64,000 nucleotides of DNA, from NCBI RefSeq assembly GCF_014529535.1, contig NW_023503376.1, forward strand, positions 558,001 through 622,000, in the 5' to 3' direction. Every line of letters starts with the position of its first letter. Position 1 is the first letter of the stretch. The notes beneath the pieces were generated by a model that had not been told where the DNA came from, did not search any database, and worked only from the letters and a program-made list of their open reading frames with translations. The stretch is from Bradysia coprophila (lineage: Eukaryota; Arthropoda; Insecta; Diptera; Sciaridae). Shown here in pieces: positions 24,301-35,400 of the stretch. A program made the position numbers and the translations under genes.

Positions 24301-24990
24301 GAATGTATTATACGGACACTTGTTCAGGGGAAAGAAAATGAAATGGAATTCCCTACGATAGTACGTAGATTTCGACTGAAAAAAGGGTTCATTTCATTGA
24401 CGACATTCATTTAATGTCAACAGAAATGTTTAGTCATTTTTTAGAAAGCAAAAAACTGCTGACAAAATACGAAATGCTCGCACAATTTTTCTGTCGGTTA
24501 TTTCTCTTGTTATATTTTACCCTGTCGTTGTGCATTGGCTCTTTTTGTTATAAAGAACCTTTGGCATTGTTTTCATTTACATGTTAGGGTCAAGGATTAT
24601 GAGTTTCGAACAAAGCTTTGCAAAAAGCATTAAGAAGAAGAAGAAGAAGAAAAACTTGGAATTAAAACAATGATTCACTGTCACACCGATGAAAATTTAA
24701 CCCACAAAGCGAGTGTTGGAAAATGAAGCACATAATAAGCACATTCGACTGGTAAATATTTAGCTTGCTGATTAATTGTACTCAGCTAATTATGCAAATC
24801 AACCAATCAAGAAAGAAAAGTGAAACAATCAGAAAATGAACAAAAACATCACATCCACTCCTTTCTTATATGGATCGAACAAATTATCACATTTCAGGTG
24901 CCCTACACCTTTTTAGGTACGAAAAATCAATATTCTTTTCTGTCGTTCAACAATGATTGGACGAAACATTGCGTAAGAATAACCAATTTC
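24301..24990. other. No gene recognised
   Basis: A+T-rich sequence with a short (AAG)n run at 24631-24651. Confidence 0.4.
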
Positions 24991-24995
24991 GAAAC

Positions 24996-25026
24996 TATAT
25001 AAACCGACACAACACTTACCATCAGT
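24996..25026 (+). promoter_or_regulatory. Candidate core promoter: TATA box plus initiator
   Basis: TATATAAA at 24996-25003 is followed at the canonical distance by an arthropod initiator ATCAGTT, giving a predicted +1 at 25024. The first ATG (25028) opens only a 10-codon frame, the second (25040) a 12-codon frame. A GTAACT donor-like site lies at ~25080 and an acceptor-like TTTGCACAG at ~25155. Whatever is transcribed, the first exon seems non-coding or encodes a very short peptide. Confidence 0.45.
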
Positions 25027-25089
25027 TATGGACCAACGAAATGACAACGGGATCAAATAATTCTCGTATTTTCAATTAAGTAACTGTAA

Positions 25090-26235
25090 TAGTTTCTGAT
25101 TGATTTTGACTTTTTTCCACTTCAATAATCCAATTTCTTTCTGTCATTTGCACAGTGTGTGTTTACATACATTCTCTTCGTGTATAATAGAAAGAGCACA
25201 ATCAACGAGTCTTTTGCATTGAAAATTTTCATTCAATTATCGCAATTTTTTCGAAATTTACGCAATCAATTATCACCTGGATATTAACGATATTATCGCG
25301 GAAGCTATTTAAAGATGACAGTTGATCACCGTACTTTCGGTAGAAATCAATTTAATTGTTCAGATTCAACTTATTCAGATCTAACCGAAAAAAAAACTTG
25401 TGATTCGCTCACCAAAAATATTCTGACTGAAAAGGAGTAACAAAAAAGTGTTAAAATCGCGAAAGTCTGTAAAGAAAATAACAGCGGCAGAATCCATCTC
25501 CCAGATTGAAATGTCAAACAGAAACAATTTAGTTGGTATAGTAGAATCCGTCTCCCTTTTGTTATTTCTTCTGAACGAATATTCTGAACTGAGTGATTCA
25601 AATTTTACTCGCTTCGGTTTTACATTCCGCATATCTATGATTTATGACAAGACAAGACTGAAGAAAGTTTAATTCAATTAATTAATTTTGAATTTTTTAT
25701 TGGAACAAAAATCTGTTTCCTCCTCTGACAGAGGCATCTACATGTCTGTACCGCTATGGGTACAGACGGTACAGACGACCCATAGGAAGAAGATTTTTTG
25801 ACATGTAGGTGGCACACAACTCAAAACTGATTTAATGATCTAGTACAAAAACTGCGTTCGTTATCTATAACAAACAATGCAGTTAAGCAGCAAAATTGGT
25901 AAAATTTAGCACAATATTCAGACTATGGTCATGAAAATCGACGACCTGAATCAACGTGCATCGATACAATACCAATGTAGTTTCGTTGCAGTCAAATCAA
26001 ATGTGCATTCGTTACACAGTCGATGAGATATTTTGAATTGAGACTAGATACTAGAGAAGGAAAGTGCATTGATAAGCACGTCTCTAGTACTATAAAACCT
26101 TTGAAATGTCAAAAAGTGTCACTTCCAATTGTTTTGTGATAATATAAGCCGGCGGGCCACGTAATTTTGTTCTTATCTCTGCATTCGAAACATTCCAAAT
26201 AATTTTGTAACATCGACATTCCTTGCTACGCTGTC
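25090..26235. other. No supported gene; intergenic region upstream of Tmem258
   Basis: A hairpin-like stretch lies at 25730-25810 (ACATGTCTGTACC facing GGTACAGAC, and GACATGTAGG further on). It could hold further exons of a transcript starting at 25024, but I cannot identify any. Confidence 0.4.
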
Positions 26236-26239
26236 AAAA

Positions 26240-26580
26240 ATGGACTCATCATTCACCAGATACGTTTCACCAGTGAATCCTTCCGTATTTCCCCACTTAG
26301 CAACGGTTTTGCTGACCATTGGAACGTTTTTCACTGCATGGTTTTTCGTGTTTGAAGGTAAAAATTGAAGTGTTCATTCCACTCGTCCGCAAAATTCCGC
26401 GCTAATGCTGAGCTTGTTTTTTGCATTGAAAAAAATTCAGTTTCACGACCGAGATCAAATGACAATGAATCGCCGAAGGAGTCTGTCATCTTTAAAGAGC
26501 TGTTGATCAGTCTATTTGCTGCTGTGTTCCTCGGCTTCGGAGCTCTGTTTCTGTTGCTGACCGTTGGAATTTACGTATAA
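26240..26580 (+). CDS. kud: Transmembrane protein 258 (kuduk), oligosaccharyltransferase subunit
   Basis: Two exons, 26240-26357 and 26441-26580, join across an 83-bp GT-AG intron to give an 85-residue protein; human TMEM258 has 79. Recognisable family stretches are [29 protein letters not shown], and, in exon 2, [11 protein letters not shown] and [14 protein letters not shown] at the C-terminus. Two transmembrane helices are evident (about residues 17-38 and 60-82). The family is a small subunit of the ER oligosaccharyltransferase complex (Ost5-like), supporting N-glycosylation; the Drosophila orthologue is kuduk. The linker between the helices ([13 protein letters not shown]) is a few residues longer than in vertebrates and begins exactly at the exon junction. 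AATAAA lies at 26711-26716. Confidence 0.95.
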
Positions 26581-26710
26581 AATCGTGTGTTACCGGGACA
26601 GAATGCAACTTTTTTGTACTTTAATCGCTCGCTAAGTTAATCGTAATTAAGTTTCCCTTCTTCTGTTTTTGTACAGGATTCAGAACTAACGTTCGTGTTC
26701 TTATGTTTAT

Positions 26711-26716
26711 AATAAA
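26711..26716 (+). terminator. Polyadenylation signal of Tmem258
   Basis: AATAAA about 130 bp after the stop codon on the coding strand. Confidence 0.6.
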
Positions 26717-26754
26717 TCGCAATATTTTCGTATGGGTAAATCGGAGTTTTTGAA

Positions 26755-26942
26755 AGAGTATTGGCGTAATATTTCCTTCTATTGGTAAGTATTGGTGTAA
26801 CATTTCCTTATACAGGCGACTATTGGCGTCTTTCCGTGACTATTGACGTCTATGTATGACTATTGACATCTATTCGTGTCTATTGACGTCGTGATTATTA
26901 GCGTCTATTGGTGACTATCTATTGGCGTTTATTGGTGACTGT
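26755..26942. repeat. Degenerate TATTGGCGTCTATTGGTGAC repeat, left flank
   Basis: About nine imperfect 18-22-bp units built on ACTATTGGCGTCTATT. The reverse complement of the same motif is found on the other side of the adjoining element, at 28445-28535. Confidence 0.75.
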
Positions 26943-26950
26943 TCCGAGAA

Positions 26951-28371
26951 TCATGTCCGGAGCGTTAGCGGAGGACTTGACGCAGTCTAACTTCCAAAAA
27001 AAGAACGAAGAAAATTTTTTGAGACGCGGCAACTATATATAGCCGAACATTTCAGTTTCTACCCTTTGGTTTATATCACCACAAAACATATTCTATCTTA
27101 TTCTCGCTTCAAATACGAGCAAAACGAGCTATCACTCGACTATGTAGGTTTAAAATTACCGGAGATACATCGTTTTGAAGTTGGTCATTTTGATAGAAAA
27201 TGCACCAAATTAACGTTTTCCAAACAATCAAAATCTTTCAACTTACTCTGTATGTTTCTATCTATCTATCTATCTATCGACGGACGATCTCGGAAACTAG
27301 TCAGCCAATCTCCATGAAATTTTGCAGAAACCTCAGGGTGGGCATAAAAATGAAATTGTGATACGCCATTACGCCAGGAAAAACCAGAATTTTGTTTTAT
27401 TGGCCTCGAAGTGGTTTCTGAGTGTGGTTTCCGAGGGTCGGGAACGCGTTTTCGGCTGTAGCTTAGCTGTATTGAAACCTACAGAGGCGTGCGACCCATC
27501 AAATGAAAGGTACTCGTAACACGATTCGAATAAAAAAAATAATTAAAAAAATCGGGGCAGATTCGTTTGAGCTAGAGTGATTAGAGTGACCAAATTTTGA
27601 GCTACTCGAGCGTAGGATGAAAGGACTAATAATTTTTTTGGGTTATGAAAGATAGAGATTTACTTTCTTCGGCAGTCTCAGAGTTTTACGAGTAGAACAG
27701 AGGGGCATATGTGAAAAATGTCGAAAGTTGGAAATGGGTGGGTCAATTATGTTTTTAGAGGTATTTCTTGAATGGTGGCAGATAGAGAGTTACTTTCTTC
27801 GGCAAAGTCTCAGAGTTTTACGAGTAGAAAAGAAGGGCATTTGTGAAAAATGTCGAAAGTTGGAAATGGGTGGGTCAATTGGGGTTTTGGAGATATTTCT
27901 TGAATGGTGTCAGATAGAGAATTACTTTCTTCGTCAAATTTTCGATTTTTGTCAAATTTTCGAATTTCGTCAAATTTTCGAATTTCGTCAAATTTTCGAA
28001 TTTCTGTTATAAACTGTTATAAAAAGCAGTGTTCTAAAACTTCTAAAACGACTGATATCCCAACAAAAATCTCTTCGAGAAAAGTGTGACGCAGTCTTTG
28101 AAGTACAATTTCTAAAATGAATGATATCGCGTTGACGCTTTCAGCTTCGTTACGCAAAAATTAACTTTTACACCCAATTTTAGTTCAAACGACGCAGATT
28201 TTTTTGGCAAAATTTTGGTTGTTTCCAGTCAAAATTTTTTTTGGTAAAAATTATTTGGCAGATGATGAGAAAAACTAAGCCAGCTTGTTTGAACTAATTG
28301 GGTGTAAAATTTAATTTTTGCGTAACGAAGCTGAAAGCGTCACACTTTTCTCGAAGAGATTTTTGTTGGGA
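26951..28371 (+). mobile_element. Minisatellite-bearing element, copy 2 of 3
   Basis: It starts TCATGTCCGGAGCGTTAGCG as copies 1 and 3 do, with a short (CTAT)n (27258-27279). A local duplication of ~120 bp is present (the GAGTTACTTTCTTCGGCA block at 27660 and 27785), and the 18-bp minisatellite has only about four units (27933-28005). The 3' end is a hairpin: CCCAACAAAAATCTC at 28059 and its complement ending at 28371. It is non-coding. Confidence 0.75.
28059..28371. repeat. Terminal hairpin of the copy-2 element
   Basis: The arms contain TTCGAGAAAAGTGTGACGC and, further in, GACGCTTTCAGCTTCGTTAC, both mirrored at the right. The loop includes TTTTACACCCAATTTTAG facing its complement. The same hairpin is present, longer, at 38886-39954. 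Confidence 0.8.
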
Positions 28372-28444
28372 TTATACACTAACCGTCACAAAAAGACATT
28401 TCCCAAATAAACATTTTTCGCTTCATGCATATCACTCTCCGCAA

Positions 28445-28535
28445 ATAGCCGCCAATAGATGTTAATAGTTACCAACAGGCGTTAATAGAGGCGAATAGCC
28501 ACCAATAGACGCCAATAGTTATCAATAGAAGTAGG
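28445..28535. repeat. Degenerate CCAATAGACGCCAATAG repeat, right flank
   Basis: Four or five imperfect units, reverse complement of the 26755-26942 array. The pair may be the ends of an older fold-back element into which copy 2 inserted. Confidence 0.7.
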
Positions 28536-28869
28536 TGGGAAATTTACTTTATAAGTGTTCAAGGAAAATCAGAATCCATGAAATCTTTATGAGATCAGTC
28601 TAGAAACACTTTAATTGACTTAATTTGTAACTTTGACAGTCGGAAAAATCTTTCAAGTAGGTCGTCTTACCCACGTACTTGACATCGTAACGAATATGAG
28701 CCAGATAGGTAAATAGGACAAGTTTGGTATTTTTGAAGATCTCAGGCTATAAAATGCAGCAATGATTCAAACTATGGACGACATTGAATGAGCTAGACAT
28801 GGCCAGAAAGCTTTAGGACGGAGAACAAATAAAATACATTTTTTCCGCTAAGTGCATGATATATATAAT

Positions 28870-29745
28870 CAGACAAAAAACTCTTACAAGAGGAAGAGTG
28901 ACGCAAGTCGCTTACTTACAAAAGTATTGACATCAGAAAGAGAGACGCTCAAAGCTTCAAAGCTTCGATAAGCAAAAATTTACCTTTACATCTAATTCTG
29001 CCCTACATCGCATAAAAACCATACAAATTGGTTTTTTAATTTTTAAAATATAAAAAAATTGAAAACACAAAAACCTTAAGAGACATCGGTGCTTAGCTAA
29101 AAATGTAGCTAAAAACGACCGCAATAACGACCACGATGTAGTCGTTTGACCAGCTCTGAGAAAGGTGAGCAGTTTAACGAAATTTTCATGAACTGTTCAG
29201 TTTTCTCAGATCTTGTCAAGCTGCTGTAACCAAAACTATTTTCTTTTGAAAGCTGACACATTCGTTATCGTAATTGCGGTCGTACATTTTTGAAAATGAA
29301 TCCTGTTGGAAAGATATATATCTTTCACCAAAAGTAAAATAAAATCCAGTATTTAAAAAACGGCCAAATGTATGCTTTTCAGCAAAGGATCGATGCCTCT
29401 TCAGTCCAGAAATTGTTAACAAATAAAACTTCGGACATAAGAGCAATGTACCATTTGCCTACATTTAGGCGGAAAAATATTAGTTTTTGATGATTTCTCT
29501 GAACCAAAATCTTTTTTTTTTGAAAAAAGAAGACCATTAAAACACGGAAAATTGTTTTATGGCTGATAGCTTAGATTGCTATAACTCACAAACCAATTTT
29601 TCCATTAAAAGTAACACACTTTTGTGTGCTTTGATTGTTTTACTTTTTCAAAAAAAAAACATTTTGATTCAGAGAAAATCAAAAAACTATTATTTTTTCG
29701 CCTAAATGTAGGCTACAAATTTGCCATGTGAAGATTGCTCTTAAG
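28870..29745. mobile_element. TIR/hairpin element related to 42178-42835
   Basis: The left end (ATCAGACAAAAAACTC ... AGTGACGCAAGTC) belongs to the 5318/42178 family. The interior has an inverted pair (TGATTTCTCTGAACCAAAAT and its complement near 29660) and TACATTTAGGCG / CGCCTAAATGTA arms shared with 42178-42835. The right boundary is vague. No coding potential is evident. Confidence 0.6.
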
Positions 29746-29979
29746 GCTTTTATGCAATTATCAAATAGAACAATACGGTGTTACGCAAATTGTTTTGTTT
29801 TAGACTTGAAAACACACTGCGAATGGTCAATATTAAGTTCAGGCTCAATTCTGAATATCGCTTTTATTTAACAAACAATAATTTTGATTTGATACTTTAG
29901 TGATCGATTTTAGACCTGTAGAATGTCGAGTCCCATTGGCTTGATGTAGGCCTCATGTGAAATTACCTATAGAGACACA

Positions 29980-29985
29980 TTTAAT
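29980..29985 (-). terminator. Variant polyadenylation signal (ATTAAA) of the peritrophin gene
   Basis: ATTAAA on the minus strand about 25 bp past the stop codon. It is close to the stop, so the real site could lie further on. Confidence 0.35.
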
Positions 29986-30007
29986 TTCCAGCGCAGTTTC
30001 GATTCAA

Positions 30008-30734
30008 TTAAAATCTTACTGTACACTCAGCCTCTTCTGGTCGCTCACATCTTTGACGTTCCTGATTCCAATGTACACCTGGCGCACAATTTCGTGATTC
30101 AAACTTTCCTTCGTAGCACATGAAGTATCTGAGGAAAATATTGTTCAATTTTCCAATTTCACTGAACATTCCTTGGAAAAACTTACTCTTCACAATCGGT
30201 CTCCGACGGGGCAGTGACGATGTTGTCGATATCATTATTATCTGGACATATCTCTCGAGGGCATCGCACGACTTCTTTTAAATTGCATTCAGAAATCGAT
30301 GTATCAAAATGCAAGCCGGGCGCACATTCTCGAACTTCATGCGATCCTCCGAAGCAGAAATTATATCGCGTACAGTTGCCGGGATACACCCAATTCGAAA
30401 TGCCACGAATTGGACATTCAAAATCAGGGTCTTTGCATGGCAAATGACGATCACATATCTGCAATGCTTCGTTGAAGTTGTAACCGACTCCACACTGTTG
30501 CCTTGACGAAGGGGTCTCATTTATGCACACGAAGTATGAACGACAACCAGCCGGATCGTTCACAAAGAAACCATCGGGTCTGCCTTCGCAAATATTTTCT
30601 GGACATTGTGCTTTCACAGCAAAAATTAGGATCGATAAGTACAGTAACACTGGAAGAAGGGGCAGAATGTACCTAATTGTTAACACTGATCAAAATAGCA
30701 GAACCGAATTGTTCAGGCAGAACACCAATTTCAT
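30008..30734 (-). CDS. Secreted peritrophin-type chitin-binding protein, three CBM14 domains
   Basis: Exon 3 (30008-30128) and exon 2 (30187-30672) join in frame across a 58-bp intron. The proposed first exon is tiny (30724-30734, encoding MKLV) with a 51-bp intron, chosen because the frame of exon 2 is blocked by TGA just upstream and because it yields a good signal peptide (YILPLLPVLLYLSILIFAV) ending before QCPENIC. The predicted product is 205 residues. Three Cys-rich domains follow the peritrophin-A (CBM14) pattern, with CRSYFVC, CTRYNFC and CEEYFMC cores. Such proteins bind chitin in the peritrophic matrix or cuticle. A TATA box and initiator lie upstream on the same strand. The first exon is the least certain part. 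Confidence 0.88.
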
Positions 30735-30766
30735 TCGATTCAATCAATGCAATTGAATACAATGAG

Positions 30767-30804
30767 ACTGTTCCTGAGCCTTTTCCGTTTCGGTTTGCTA
30801 TATA
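30767..30804 (-). promoter_or_regulatory. Core promoter of the peritrophin gene
   Basis: On the minus strand TATATAG (30798-30804) is followed about 30-35 bp downstream by ACAGTCT, a good initiator match with +1 near 30769. That places the start site ~35 bp before the proposed ATG at 30734, typical of compact secreted-protein genes in insects. Confidence 0.6.
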
Positions 30805-31562
30805 TCTCTGCCGTACTTACTGCTCATCTTAACGGCGAAAAACTACGAGTTGAGGTATGATATTATACGTCTATTGCAGAGGTCAAAGTTTTCAAATCGA
30901 ATAATTTAACAGAAAATATTTTCGAGAGCGTCACACTACCTCAGTAAGAGCTGTGATACAATTAATGTGTTGAAACTGCCCTTTCATAAGTCCCAAATCG
31001 ATTAATCGAGATTAACGAGATAATCAATAAAATCAATTTACGCAAACCGAAAAAACAAAACAAGATAAAATAGTTGCTGCCGTAGATAGACCCGTACAAT
31101 AAAGTCCGCATAGTTCCGTTGGGAGAAAGGTCATCGGTATTTATAAATATTGGAGGAAGAGGGAAGAAGAAGAGGAAGAAGACTCTTCTCAACGAAATTA
31201 CGTAAAAAAATTTTTAACTGCCCCAGAGTCGTTCGGAGGAATCAGTGATTACCTTAAAGTTCCATTTTTTTATCCGTACCACAAGCCAATAGGTACTGCG
31301 TACGAGTCTAAACAATTAAAGATTACAAGCAGTGACTCAAAGGAAGACACCTATGCTTCGCAGTATACAACATTGTTAATTGAAAATTAACCAGAGTATT
31401 TCGATTTTATAATTGGTTTTCGCTAGTAGCGAATCGCTACCTCATTATCGATAAGTAAATACAAACAATTGTAATTAAATTCCAATTTCAATCTGCCGAA
31501 ACGTTGATGGTATATAGGCTAGTCAAGTTAGGAAAATTGATTTGAGGCGGAGATGTAAACAC
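30805..31562. other. No gene recognised, upstream of the peritrophin gene
   Basis: A+T-rich sequence, a (GAAGAA)-rich patch near 31155-31180, no supported exon. Confidence 0.4.
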
Positions 31563-32927
31563 TAGGGCGTATCGAATTTTGAGAATTTTAAGGGTCGCGA
31601 TAGCCTGTGTGCGGAAAACGTAGATCATTGAAAACTAAGTCCAGGCATATGGTTGATGGATCCGAAGGTGCCCGGGAAGAAGTCCCACCGGACGACTTTA
31701 ACTTTCAAATGGTCATAACTCGGAAAGTTGAGAGTATTTCTGAAAACAATGTTCTAGCAGGATGTAGAGCGTTAAAAACTCTACAAAACTGCCAAAGAAA
31801 CCGATGGTCCAAAAGGTGTGTCTGTCGAGGTTTTCTAACATCGAAAGTTCGACATTTTGGTTTTTGACTTTTATTTCCTGAGAGACAAATTATTAACTTT
31901 AGCTTTTGGCATGAGGTTGTAGAGGAGGTCGAGTACTACCAGTACACTAGGCATTGTCCCGGTCGGCGATCCATCCGAAACCACTTTTTCAACATTTTTG
32001 AATGGACTTTTTAAGTGTACCCACGTCGCCCACGAAGCCATTGCAGACAATGTAACCGGTGTTGCTGAGTCGAGGTAACCTTGGCCAGTAAGTGCACATA
32101 ATATTCCATAACAGTAGCTGAACTCTTTTACAAAATATTTAAGAATTCGGTGTAGCACATTTTGTACTACAAAATCTGAGAAAGTGAAATTTGTGAGAAA
32201 AACAACAAATAATCGTTTTAATTAGTTATTTGACCCACGAACAGTAGTAAGAAGTCGATTTCGTTGCAAATACACATTTTTCGATATTTTTACAAAAGGT
32301 TGAACTTCGTGGTTTACCGTGTCAATATAATGTGCTACATGGAGATCCCAAATATTTTGTAAAAGAGTTCAGCTACTGTTATGGAATATTATGTGCACTT
32401 ACTGGCCAAGGTTACCTCGACTCAGCAACACCGGTTACATTGTCTGCAATGGCTTCGTGGGCGACGTGGGTACACTTAAAAAGTCCATTCAAAAATGTTG
32501 AAAAAGTGGTTTCGGATGGATCGCCGACCGGGACAATGCCTAGTGTACTGGTAGTACTCGACCTCCTCTACAACCTCATGCGAAAAGCTAAACTTAATAA
32601 TTTGTCTCTCAGGAAATAAAAGTCAAAAACGAAAATGTCGAACTTTCGATGTTAGAAAACCTCGACAGACACACCTTTTGGACCATCGGTTTCTTTGGCA
32701 GTTTTGTAGAGTTTTTAACGCTTTACATCCTGCTAGAACATTGTTTTCAGAAATACTCTCAACTTTCCGAGTTATGACCATTTGAAAGTTAAAGTCGTCC
32801 GGGGGGACTTCTTCCCAGGCACCTTCGGATCCATCAACCATATGCCTGGAATTAGTTTTCAATGATCTACGTTTTCCGCACACAGGCTATCGCGGCCCTT
32901 AAAATTCTAAAAATTCGATACGCCCTA
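31563..32927. mobile_element. 1.37-kb fold-back element with 8-bp TSD GTAAACAC
   Basis: The ends TAGGGCGTATCGAATTTT and its complement enclose two ~600-bp arms that are nearly identical and a ~170-bp spacer (about 32160-32340). GTAAACAC is present on both sides (31555-31562 and 32928-32935), a clean 8-bp duplication. Each arm holds the same 95-codon frame (31871-32158 minus, 32332-32619 plus) and an 86-codon frame on its other strand. Because the arms are copies, conservation between them is not evidence of function. The 8-bp duplication fits the hAT superfamily. Confidence 0.93.
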
Positions 32928-32935
32928 GTAAACAC

Positions 32936-33393
32936 CTACCGAAATCGGAAGAATTTTCAGCGGACTTTTTGATGTGTTCTTTGAAAGGTATTGGTCACTA
33001 AAAGCCAAAACTTCCATCAAAAAAATCCTCGATGTTGTGTGGCTAGTGGGAGATGTTCAAAAACGGAAAACATGCACTTTTCTTTTTGGAAAGATAGTTG
33101 TGGGGGGTTTGATTGGTCTTAAAATCCATCTACACTGATATATGAGCAGTTGAAAATAGAGAGAAATTTTGACAAATCCGATTTCCCAGACTGCATCAGA
33201 TTTCCAACAACACCAAACATCCTTGGGTCGGAACACGATGATTGTACCTCTGAATGAAGTGTAAAGTAGGTTCATCGACTCGAAGATCTAGAAAACCGGA
33301 AAATTTAGCTCAATAGGTTTGTTCCATCGAACGGTAGAAACGATTTTAGATAAGCCAAAAACGAACGAGAGCATCCACAGAACCATGACCTTC
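32936..33393. repeat. Diverged relative of one fold-back arm
   Basis: The segment CCTACCGAAATCGGAAGAAT... and the following GGCTAGTGGGAGATGTTCAAAAACGG resemble an arm of the element at 2378-3317. The match fades after about 33070 and no gene is visible in the rest. Confidence 0.55.
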
Positions 33394-33401
33394 CACACTT
33401 C

Positions 33402-34490
33402 CAGGGGCGGATTACCCTATGGGAAATTCGGTACCGTGCCCATGGCGCTGGAAAAATTTGGCGCTGAGCTCAGTCACTGAATGGACAATTACTGTCTGAA
33501 GAGAAATTGTTTATTAGTTTCACACTGCGCTCGTAATCTGTCACAAACCTATAGAGAGTTTGCGAATGAACTATACACATTGTATAATCTCGTAAAGCAC
33601 AGCACGCAAGTAGGTCCCAATTTTTATTTTGACAAGCGCATGAGTCCATGAATGCTCACTCCATTTCATTTATTTCAGTCTTAAAGGTAAAATTACAAAA
33701 ACAAAACTCTGGTGTGACGAAATCAATTCAAAAGAGCTACGAAAAGTCTAAAATGAAATATTTAGAACTATAGTTCTTCCTTACATTATGTAAAGAGGCA
33801 AAAAAGCAGGTTTTTCCAAAATTAGGTTTTCAGGTCAATCAAGTCAGGTCAAAAATGAATAAAACAGGTTTCAGGTCAACTCAGGTTCAGGTGGCATGCT
33901 TCAGGTTTCAGGTTGACCTGACCTGCTTCCGAGCCTTACCGCCATATGGTTCCGAAGATATTGTCGAAAAACTGAAATACCTCAAGAGAATACGCCGAAT
34001 AATGCTAATTTCCCTAAACTTTATGTCGGATTCTAAATTCATAATTTTTCACTACCTTTCAGGGAAAAAAAAGTTCAGTAGTTTCTGAGATATCGGGGAT
34101 ATGCCCTTCTTTATAAATATTGCCCTCGATTCTTTGATCGAAAATAATACCAGAGCGCAATAAGAAGTGAAAAAATGAAAAAGAAAAAGCTCGAACTAAA
34201 ATTTTTAACTTTTCACTCATACCAGTACCAGTCCTATACCACAATAATCAAAACAGCATTTTCTTTTCAGATGTATCAGAATTTTTGTAGTGATATATTA
34301 CTCGCTGAGCTCGCAATTACATTTATTCCAGTTCTATCTTAACACTATCATCCATTTCAAGACTCTCCGTAACGTAACGTTCGTCTTGAACAAGCAGTAA
34401 TTTTCGTTCATTTATATTCGAATTTCGAATAGAAAAACTGGCGCTTAGATTCCGTTTGCCAGGGGCGCTGGAAACCTTAAGCCGCCCCTG
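33402..34490. mobile_element. Non-autonomous hAT element, TSD CACACTTC
   Basis: The ends CAGGGGCGG...and CCGCCCCTG are a classic hAT terminal inverted repeat, and CACACTTC is duplicated at 33394-33401 and 34491-34498. The 1.09-kb interior has no transposase; near the right end CAGGGGCGCTGG looks like an internal TIR-like string. A run of AGGTTTCAGGTCAA-type direct repeats lies at 33820-33925. Confidence 0.93.
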
Positions 34491-34498
34491 CACACTTC

Positions 34499-35400
34499 TA
34501 TCAAAACATTGCTTACTTGTACGATGTGTAGTTACACCAGTTGTCTCGCTCTACGCGTGCTCGTAGAAACAGTTAGTCCGAAAGTTAATTTGAATCGTAT
34601 TAGCAATAACAAAGTAGAACGTGTGGGATGTGTGGGACGTGTGGAACGTGTGAAACGAAGAAAAGCAACCCGTCGCATACAGATTTCTGGGGGATTGAGG
34701 TGGCTGTTGGTCGTAATTATTTTTTCTCTTCTTATTAGTATCTATTCGGAGGTGTTTTAGGTCTGGTTTCACTGATAGCTGCTTGTGAACATTGGTTGTT
34801 ATTGACTAGACTATTGGCCTCAATTAACCGAAGTTAAAAAATCGGAATTCCTTCGGAAAAAGAACAATGGATGTCGCTACGGTCTCTATTGTCCTTTTTA
34901 GAAGGAATTCCGATTTTTTAAATCGCAAGAGGCAAACATATAAGTGTTGAGAAAAATTGTAAACAGAATTTCGTTATTTTACATTTCGCGAAATTCTCAA
35001 AAAACAAACTATTCTTTAAAATATGCCCTGAGATAGGCTAGACAGGAAGCAAACAGACATGGCACTCGCCGTGCCTTAATCAACTAAACTATGGGGCTAC
35101 TCTGCAAACCATTATCTATCTGAAGGTGCTGAAATATAAGCTCACTTAATGACTTCTTTCTGTAGCACCACAGTACTGGCTTGCAGTCGTTGCCGATTAA
35201 CATTTCATTTCTAAATTGAACGATTACAGTTGTTGATGTTCAAATTTTTGATTTTGAACCAGCCTCCGAATAAGTCTCAATCAAAATGCACGGCCACTTA
35301 TGGCAATTCCAAAATATATTTTCGTTTTCAATATGTAATGCTTGTACAGCTCAAAAAAAAAAAATTGTGAGTAAATAGTTCAATTGTTCGCGTAATTCAT
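34499..35400. other. No supported gene, 3' of Tsg101
   Basis: An 83-codon plus-strand frame (34509-34760) ends in a hydrophobic stretch (WLLVVIIFSLLISIY) but has no ATG context, splice support or recognisable family. A short hairpin element follows at 34836-34921. Confidence 0.4.
34836..34921. repeat. Short inverted repeat (AAAAAATCGGAATTCCTTC)
   Basis: Arms of ~22 bp around a ~40-bp loop. It could be a miniature element. Confidence 0.65.

Noticed and set aside
34509..34760. Plus-strand frame with a C-terminal hydrophobic segment
   Set aside because: No splice support, homology or start context; hydrophobic runs are common in A+T-rich DNA.
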